DNA of 5,508 nucleotides from Dickeya chrysanthemi NCPPB 402 (GTDB lineage: Bacteria > Pseudomonadota > Gammaproteobacteria > Enterobacterales > Enterobacteriaceae). The stretch is taken from contig NZ_CM001974.1 of the NCBI RefSeq assembly GCF_000406105.1, positions 2,513,192 through 2,518,699 on the forward strand, written 5' to 3'. Both the position numbers and the translations under genes were made by a program. Below are positions 1 through 2,643 of the stretch, in pieces; the stretch's first letter is position 1; every line of letters starts with the position of its first letter. A model generated the notes under the pieces. The model made no database searches. It worked only from the letters and a program-made list of their open reading frames with translations, and was not told the origin of the DNA.

Positions 1-51
1 TTATTCTCCACAACAACTTCATCCGTTGCGAAGTCAGCCGCCGAACCCACT

Positions 52-92
52 TTTTCCCTGTGCAGTCAGCCGGTTACAGCCGGTTTTCCCTG
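52..92. repeat. Short direct repeats near the left edge
   Basis: CAGCCGGTT occurs at 67-75 and 77-85 (10-bp period), and TTTTCCCTG occurs at 52-60 and 84-92. The 10-bp spacing would put protein sites on one helix face, but two copies are weak evidence. Confidence 0.45.
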
Positions 93-192
93 ATGCGTTT
101 CGATACCCGGACACCGATGCCCCGATACGCGGTTTTGGCCCCCGACATGCTACCGCCCTGCCGGGGCTTTCGCCTGCAACCCTCGCATCATA

Positions 193-212
193 GCAGCGGC
201 GGCAGCCGCTGC
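193..212. repeat. Perfect 8-bp hairpin
   Basis: GCAGCGGC (193-200), loop GGCA, GCCGCTGC (205-212). It belongs to a cluster of short perfect GC hairpins in the gene-free left part. Confidence 0.6.
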
Positions 213-250
213 CATCCGGTGTTGGGGGTTCCATCGCAACCCGTGACGGG

Positions 251-269
251 GCCACAGCTTGCCTGTGGC
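251..269. repeat. Perfect 7-bp hairpin
   Basis: GCCACAG (251-257), loop CTTGC, CTGTGGC (263-269). No following T-run, so not a typical terminator. Confidence 0.6.
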
Positions 270-289
270 ACCGACGCGGGTTCTGCCGG

Positions 290-311
290 TGCGGACGGCA
301 CAGAGTCCGCA
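290..311. repeat. Perfect 7-bp hairpin
   Basis: TGCGGAC (290-296), 8-base loop, GTCCGCA (305-311). It begins 21 bases after the hairpin at 251-269. Confidence 0.55.
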
Positions 312-366
312 AGCGACGCCCTGCGGCGCTCTATGGCTCCGACGGTTAAGGCGAAGAGGTACCTGC

Positions 367-588
367 ATGACCACGCCGGACAGCAACCTGTCAGGCGACC
401 ATCGGGGAGGCCCCCGGCGGGGGCCGCACGGGGCGGAGATGGCGAGCACGGGAACGAGCAAGGAGCCTGCGACTGCGAGCCGGGCGCAGCCAGTGCAGCG
501 GGGTTGGGGCGGGGGCGAGGTCATGCCTTTCAGCGGAGGCCCGACGGGCCGACTTCTTCTTGGGGGTTGGGTTTGGGGGTTGACCTGA
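367..588 (+). CDS. Doubtful small ORF, 73 residues
   Basis: The ATG at 367 follows AAGAGG (354-359) by seven bases, a reasonable ribosome site. The product is rich in G, R, P, S and T, has a glycine- and tryptophan-rich end (GRLLLGGWVWGLT) and matches no family I recognise. GC-rich DNA keeps long frames open by chance, and the same stretch holds a perfect hairpin and G-runs, so a structured non-coding region is at least as likely. It runs opposite to the real genes. Confidence 0.2.
   Translation: MTTPDSNLSGDHRGGPRRGPHGAEMASTGTSKEPATASRAQPVQRGWGGGEVMPFSGGPTGRLLLGGWVWGLT
409..425. repeat. Perfect 7-bp hairpin with 3-base loop
   Basis: GGCCCCC (409-415), loop GGC, GGGGGCC (419-425). Very stable for its size. 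It lies inside the doubtful small ORF at 367-588. Confidence 0.6.
500..520 (+). other. G-rich tract, possible quadruplex
   Basis: Three G-runs of 4, 4 and 5 (500-503, 506-509, 511-515) separated by TT and C, followed by a GG at 519-520. A three-layer quadruplex would need a fourth long run, so only a two-layer or bulged form is possible locally. Confidence 0.35.
538..550. repeat. Short GC hairpin
   Basis: GGCCC (538-542), loop GAC, GGGCC (546-550), between the two G-rich tracts. Confidence 0.45.
562..579 (+). other. G/T-rich tract, possible quadruplex
   Basis: G-runs of 5, 3 and 5 (562-566, 569-571, 575-579) separated by TT and TTT, telomere-like in composition. Same limitation as the tract at 500-520, but the two tracts together supply six runs on one strand. 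Confidence 0.35.
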
Positions 589-672
589 GAGCCGAAGAAC
601 GCACTCCGCCGCCGACAGCGGAAGGCGCAGCCTTGCGCGCCGCGCTTCACCCGCGATGCCGATGGCGGGGGC

Positions 673-700
673 GCAAGACATAATGCGGATTATACGATAC
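673..700 (-). other. dif-like recombination site candidate, left (minus-strand orientation)
   Basis: Read on the minus strand it has an 11-bp arm GTATCGTATAA, a 6-bp centre TCCGCA and an 11-bp arm TTATGTCTTGC, the 11-6-11 layout of Xer sites. Against the E. coli dif arms (GGTGCGCATAA and TTATGTTAAAT, from memory) I count 7 of 11 and 6 of 11 matches, with the bases next to the centre (ATAA and TTATGT) conserved. TATAAT inside it could instead be a promoter -10 box. Confidence 0.4.
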
Positions 701-770
701 GAGCCGCACTCCGATGCTGACCTTGCCGACAACGCCAGACGGCGAGCTTCGTATAATCCCCCGCATTATG
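679..770. repeat. 92-bp inverted repeat with CATAATGCGG termini
   Basis: The outer ten bases CATAATGCGG (679-688) are perfectly inverted as CCGCATTATG (761-770). Inside them ATTATACGA (689-697) is inverted as TCGTATAAT (749-757), with three extra G/C pairs in the right arm. A spacer of about 51 bp lies between the arms, and the left arm has a TACGA duplication. No target-site duplication is obvious. It could be two inverted recombination sites, a small MITE-like element or a structured element. Confidence 0.8.
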
Positions 771-776
771 TTGAAC
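746..776 (+). other. dif-like recombination site candidate, right (plus-strand orientation)
   Basis: Arm GCTTCGTATAA, centre TCCCCCGCA (9 bp) and arm TTATGTTGAAC. Matches to the E. coli dif arms are 8 of 11 and 9 of 11. The arms also resemble the TTCGTATAA and TTATGTTAA half-sites of plasmid pdif sites as I remember them. The centre has three extra C residues compared with the left site, which may weaken or alter Xer strand exchange. Confidence 0.45.
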
Positions 777-867
777 GGCTGACCGGCCAGCAACCCGGAC
801 CACAGGGAGCACCGCCGCACAACGCGGGCCGGGCGGACGTTTACCCCCGCCCGCGACGCCGCCTGAC

Positions 868-894
868 GGCAGTCAGCCCGCCGGGCTGTCTGCC
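868..894. terminator. Strong hairpin downstream of parE, possible terminator
   Basis: A 12-bp stem with a single T-T mismatch (GGCAGTCAGCCC against GGGCTGTCTGCC) and a 3-base GCC loop, 34 bases past the toxin stop. There is no T-tract on either side, so it is not a standard intrinsic terminator. It may slow polymerase, protect the mRNA 3' end or serve as a DNA-level structure. Confidence 0.4.
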
Positions 895-927
895 GAACCC
901 GCTCCCGCCGCACTCGCCCGGAGAGCG

Positions 928-1239
928 CTAACTTTGCAGGCCGTCCGGCAACGCACTGAACAGACTGTCGATATCACGCGCACCGTGCAGCACACGCTCT
1001 ATCCGCACCGCCGTTTCCGTTGTGCCGTACAGGATAAGATAACGCCCGTAAGTACAACTTCTGATGCTGCGCCCCAGTTCCGGGCGTTCGCGGTACAGCC
1101 AGGGGTTCTCGCCTATCAGGATGCACTGCTGGTACAGGCTTTCCACGAAGCTCACCGCCCGTACCGGATTATCCTGCGCGATATAGTCGCCTATCGCCTC
1201 GATATCCTGCTCGGCCAGCGGCGATATGTTCACGTTCAT
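928..1239 (-). CDS. parE: ParE-family toxin (RelE/ParE superfamily)
   Basis: The 103-residue product has the length and pattern of the RelE/ParE toxin fold. It starts with the strand and helix MNVNISPLAEQDIEAIGDYI, continues with a second helix (about 26-42), NPWLYRERPELG (45-56), then the beta-sheet core GRYLILY (65-71) and VRIERVLHGARDID (78-91), the family's best conserved stretch. It lacks the catalytic set of RNase-type RelE members as far as can be judged by eye. Classical ParE proteins poison DNA gyrase, so that is the expected target, though not provable here. The ATG shares bases with the parD stop (ATGA), a coupling typical of antitoxin-first modules. Within a mobile element, such a pair usually acts as a maintenance or addiction system. 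The gene appears intact and is followed by a strong hairpin at 868-894. Confidence 0.9.
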   Translation of the reverse strand: MNVNISPLAEQDIEAIGDYIAQDNPVRAVSFVESLYQQCILIGENPWLYRERPELGRSIRSCTYGRYLILYGTTETAVRIERVLHGARDIDSLFSALPDGLQS

Positions 1240-1499
1240 TCCGGCTGCTCACCTTCCGCCATCCGGCGGTATTTCTCCGACAGACGACCGAACACCGCCT
1301 GCGCCTCTTTGCCCGGACCGCTGTTCACGCCCAGCTCTACCGCCGCCCGCAGCGCATCCAGCTTCATCTGCTGCTCCCGCTCTTCCAGCGCCCGCAGCCC
1401 GGCGCGTACCACTTCGCTGACATTGTTGTAACGCCCGCTGTCGATTTGTTCACGGATAAACTGCTCGAAGTACGGACTTAACGCGATACTGGTTGCCAT
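1236..1499 (-). CDS. parD: ParD-family antitoxin (ribbon-helix-helix)
   Basis: This 87-residue protein should neutralise the ParE-like toxin encoded directly after it and repress its own operon. Residues 2-45 match the ParD/CopG ribbon-helix-helix pattern: a beta strand (TSIALSP), a first helix (FEQFIREQIDSGRY), then the conserved turn NNVSEVVRAGLRALEERE. Residues 46-87 are charged and would form the toxin-wrapping tail. The start at 1499 was chosen because GGAGG (1505-1509) sits five bases upstream. The adjacent ATG at 1502 is too close to that site, and an in-frame ATG at 1598 would add 33 residues translated from the recombinase 3' end that do not resemble ParD. The stop overlaps the toxin start as ATGA. 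The gene follows the recombinase after 34 AT-rich bases that could hold its own promoter and operator. Confidence 0.9.
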   Translation of the reverse strand: MATSIALSPYFEQFIREQIDSGRYNNVSEVVRAGLRALEEREQQMKLDALRAAVELGVNSGPGKEAQAVFGRLSEKYRRMAEGEQPE

Positions 1500-1504
1500 C
1501 ATTG

Positions 1505-1509
1505 CCTCC
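1505..1509 (-). promoter_or_regulatory. Ribosome binding site of parD
   Basis: GGAGG on the minus strand lies five bases before the ATG at 1499 and only two before the ATG at 1502. It therefore decides the antitoxin start in favour of 1499 and against the longer reading frame beginning at 1598. Confidence 0.8.
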
Positions 1510-1524
1510 AACCACACAGGATAA

Positions 1525-1546
1525 TATCTATTACTATCTGTTAGTA
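1525..1546. promoter_or_regulatory. Candidate ParD operator between recombinase and parD
   Basis: Two near-identical 9-mers, TATCTATTA (1525-1533) and TATCTGTTA (1535-1543), stand exactly 10 bp apart. They overlap a perfect palindrome, TACTA, five bases, TAGTA (1532-1546). The stretch is AT-rich in otherwise GC-rich DNA and lies just upstream of an RHH antitoxin gene. RHH repressors bind short repeats on one face of the helix, so this is a natural operator candidate. It also spans the recombinase stop codon. A TATTAT on the minus strand could be a -10 box, but no convincing -35 is visible. Confidence 0.45.
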
Positions 1547-2643
1547 TTTTCTTCCTTTGCCGCGCCGTCAACCCCTTCGTCCTGATGCGCGTCATCATCC
1601 GCCATCAGGTCGGCCAGCAGCCCGGTTTCATCACTGTCCGGCTGCTCCGCCGGATGCGTCGAGGCATGAACCGCCTGCAACGCCCGGATGCTCACCTGCG
1701 TGTAGATTTGCGTGCTCTCCACGCTCGCGTGACCCAGCATCGCCTGTATCCACCGCAGGTCCGCCCCGTTCTCCAGCATTTGCGTCGCCATCGCGTGCCG
1801 GAACAGGTGGCAGCTTCCCCATTTCGCGATTCCCGATGCCCTGATGTAGTGACTGACCAGATTGGTGATGCCGTTCGGCGTCAGCCCTTCCACGCCGTCC
1901 AGGGCCACGAACAGCGCCGGGCAGTGCGGATTCACCAGCAGTTGCGGCCTCACCTCACGCACATAGTGCGCTATCCACCCTAACGCCCGCCTGCCAATGG
2001 GGATTACCCGGTCCTTCTTCCCCTTGCCCTGTACGATGGTCACGATATGGCGGCTCGCGTCCACGCTGTACACCTCCAGCATCGCCACTTCACCCCGCCG
2101 TATCCCGGTTGACCACAGCAGCTCCATCAGCGCCCGGTCGCGGATGCCCTGCAGCGTGGTCAGGTCCGGCAACGCCAGTACCTGCTCCACGTCCGCCACG
2201 CTCAGGATATGGCGCGGCAGCCGTTTTTCCAGCCGGGGCAACACCAGACCCGACGCCGGGTCGGCCAGCAGCAGATGATGGCGCGTCATCCAGCCGAACC
2301 ACACCACCAGGGGTCCCAACTGGCTGCGCTGCGTCCGGGTGCTCAGTGGCTCACCGTTCGGTTTGCGGTACTGGTACAGATGACGCTGGTAGTGCTCCAG
2401 TATCGGTAAGGTGATGTCACGGCCATAGTGCAGCCCGCGCTCCGCCGCCCACAGGATGAACCGGTACTGGTGATGGGTTTGCGTCTTCAGCGTGGTTTCT
2501 GACCAGTTCCGCTCCCGACGCCACGCCACGAACCGCAGCAGCAGCGCGTACAGGCTCTTCGGGTCACTGGCCGGGCCGATGGGCTTTCTGTAGACGTCAT
2601 CCACCGTCAGCAGTGCATCGGCGCGGGGTTTACGGTTGGCCAT
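1534..2643 (-). CDS. Tyrosine site-specific recombinase / integrase, XerC/XerD-like
   Basis: The 369-residue protein has a SAM-like core-binding N-terminal domain (about 28-135) and a catalytic domain (about 143-325). The complete active-site set is visible by alignment with XerD: R182 in STGIRRGE, K207 in QGKGKKDR, H279 and R282 in CHLFRHAMAT, H305 in MLGHAS and the nucleophile Y314 in STQIYTQV. The H305-Y314 spacing of 9 equals XerD 270-279. Such enzymes cut and rejoin DNA through a 3'-phosphotyrosine link. At 369 residues it is longer than XerC/D (about 300). The extra length is an N-terminal lead of some 25 residues and an acidic tail (about 330-369) that probably makes protein contacts or is disordered. 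The ATG at 2643 overlaps the primase stop by 14 bases and has a GGGGGTG stretch a few bases upstream, so coupled translation is likely. It could be a phage-type integrase, an element resolvase or an Xer-like enzyme. The dif-like sites at 673-776 are possible substrates, which is inference. Confidence 0.93.
   Translation of the reverse strand: MANRKPRADALLTVDDVYRKPIGPASDPKSLYALLLRFVAWRRERNWSETTLKTQTHHQYRFILWAAERGLHYGRDITLPILEHYQRHLYQYRKPNGEPLSTRTQRSQLGPLVVWFGWMTRHHLLLADPASGLVLPRLEKRLPRHILSVADVEQVLALPDLTTLQGIRDRALMELLWSTGIRRGEVAMLEVYSVDASRHIVTIVQGKGKKDRVIPIGRRALGWIAHYVREVRPQLLVNPHCPALFVALDGVEGLTPNGITNLVSHYIRASGIAKWGSCHLFRHAMATQMLENGADLRWIQAMLGHASVESTQIYTQVSIRALQAVHASTHPAEQPDSDETGLLADLMADDDAHQDEGVDGAAKEENTNR

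Larger units (their letters stand above)
1..927. other. Gene-free left region
   Basis: No frame here gives a protein with recognisable family features. Several long open frames are compositional and mutually overlapping. The stretch contains short direct repeats (52-92), five perfect hairpins (193-550), two G-runs on the plus strand (500-579), the 92-bp inverted repeat (679-770) and a hairpin after parE (868-894). From about 400 to 585 the plus strand is strongly G-rich, while 835-925 is C-rich. The content suits a regulatory, recombination or replication region, or a structured RNA, but none can be assigned. Confidence 0.6.

Noticed and set aside
1..12. DnaA-box-like TTATTCTCCACA at the left edge
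   Set aside because: The TTAT and CCACA parts are separated by extra bases, so it does not fit the 9-bp DnaA box, and it is a single copy.
20..22. Minus-strand ATG near the left edge reading MKLLWRI, like the start of a signal peptide
   Set aside because: Only seven codons are inside the window and no clear ribosome site precedes it, so a gene cannot be supported.
60..683. Long plus-strand frame of 207 codons across the left region
   Set aside because: Composition is that of GC-rich chance translation (rich in R, G, P and A), no family pattern, and it overlaps other open frames and several hairpins.
689..757. TATAAT boxes in both arms of the inverted repeat as a divergent promoter pair
   Set aside because: No acceptable -35 hexamer at 16-18 bp on either strand, and no gene follows in the right position. 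Kept only as an alternative to the dif-like reading.
1236..1598. Longer antitoxin start at 1598 (120 residues)
   Set aside because: The extra 33 residues come from the recombinase 3' end in another frame and do not look like ParD, while a GGAGG with good spacing marks 1499.
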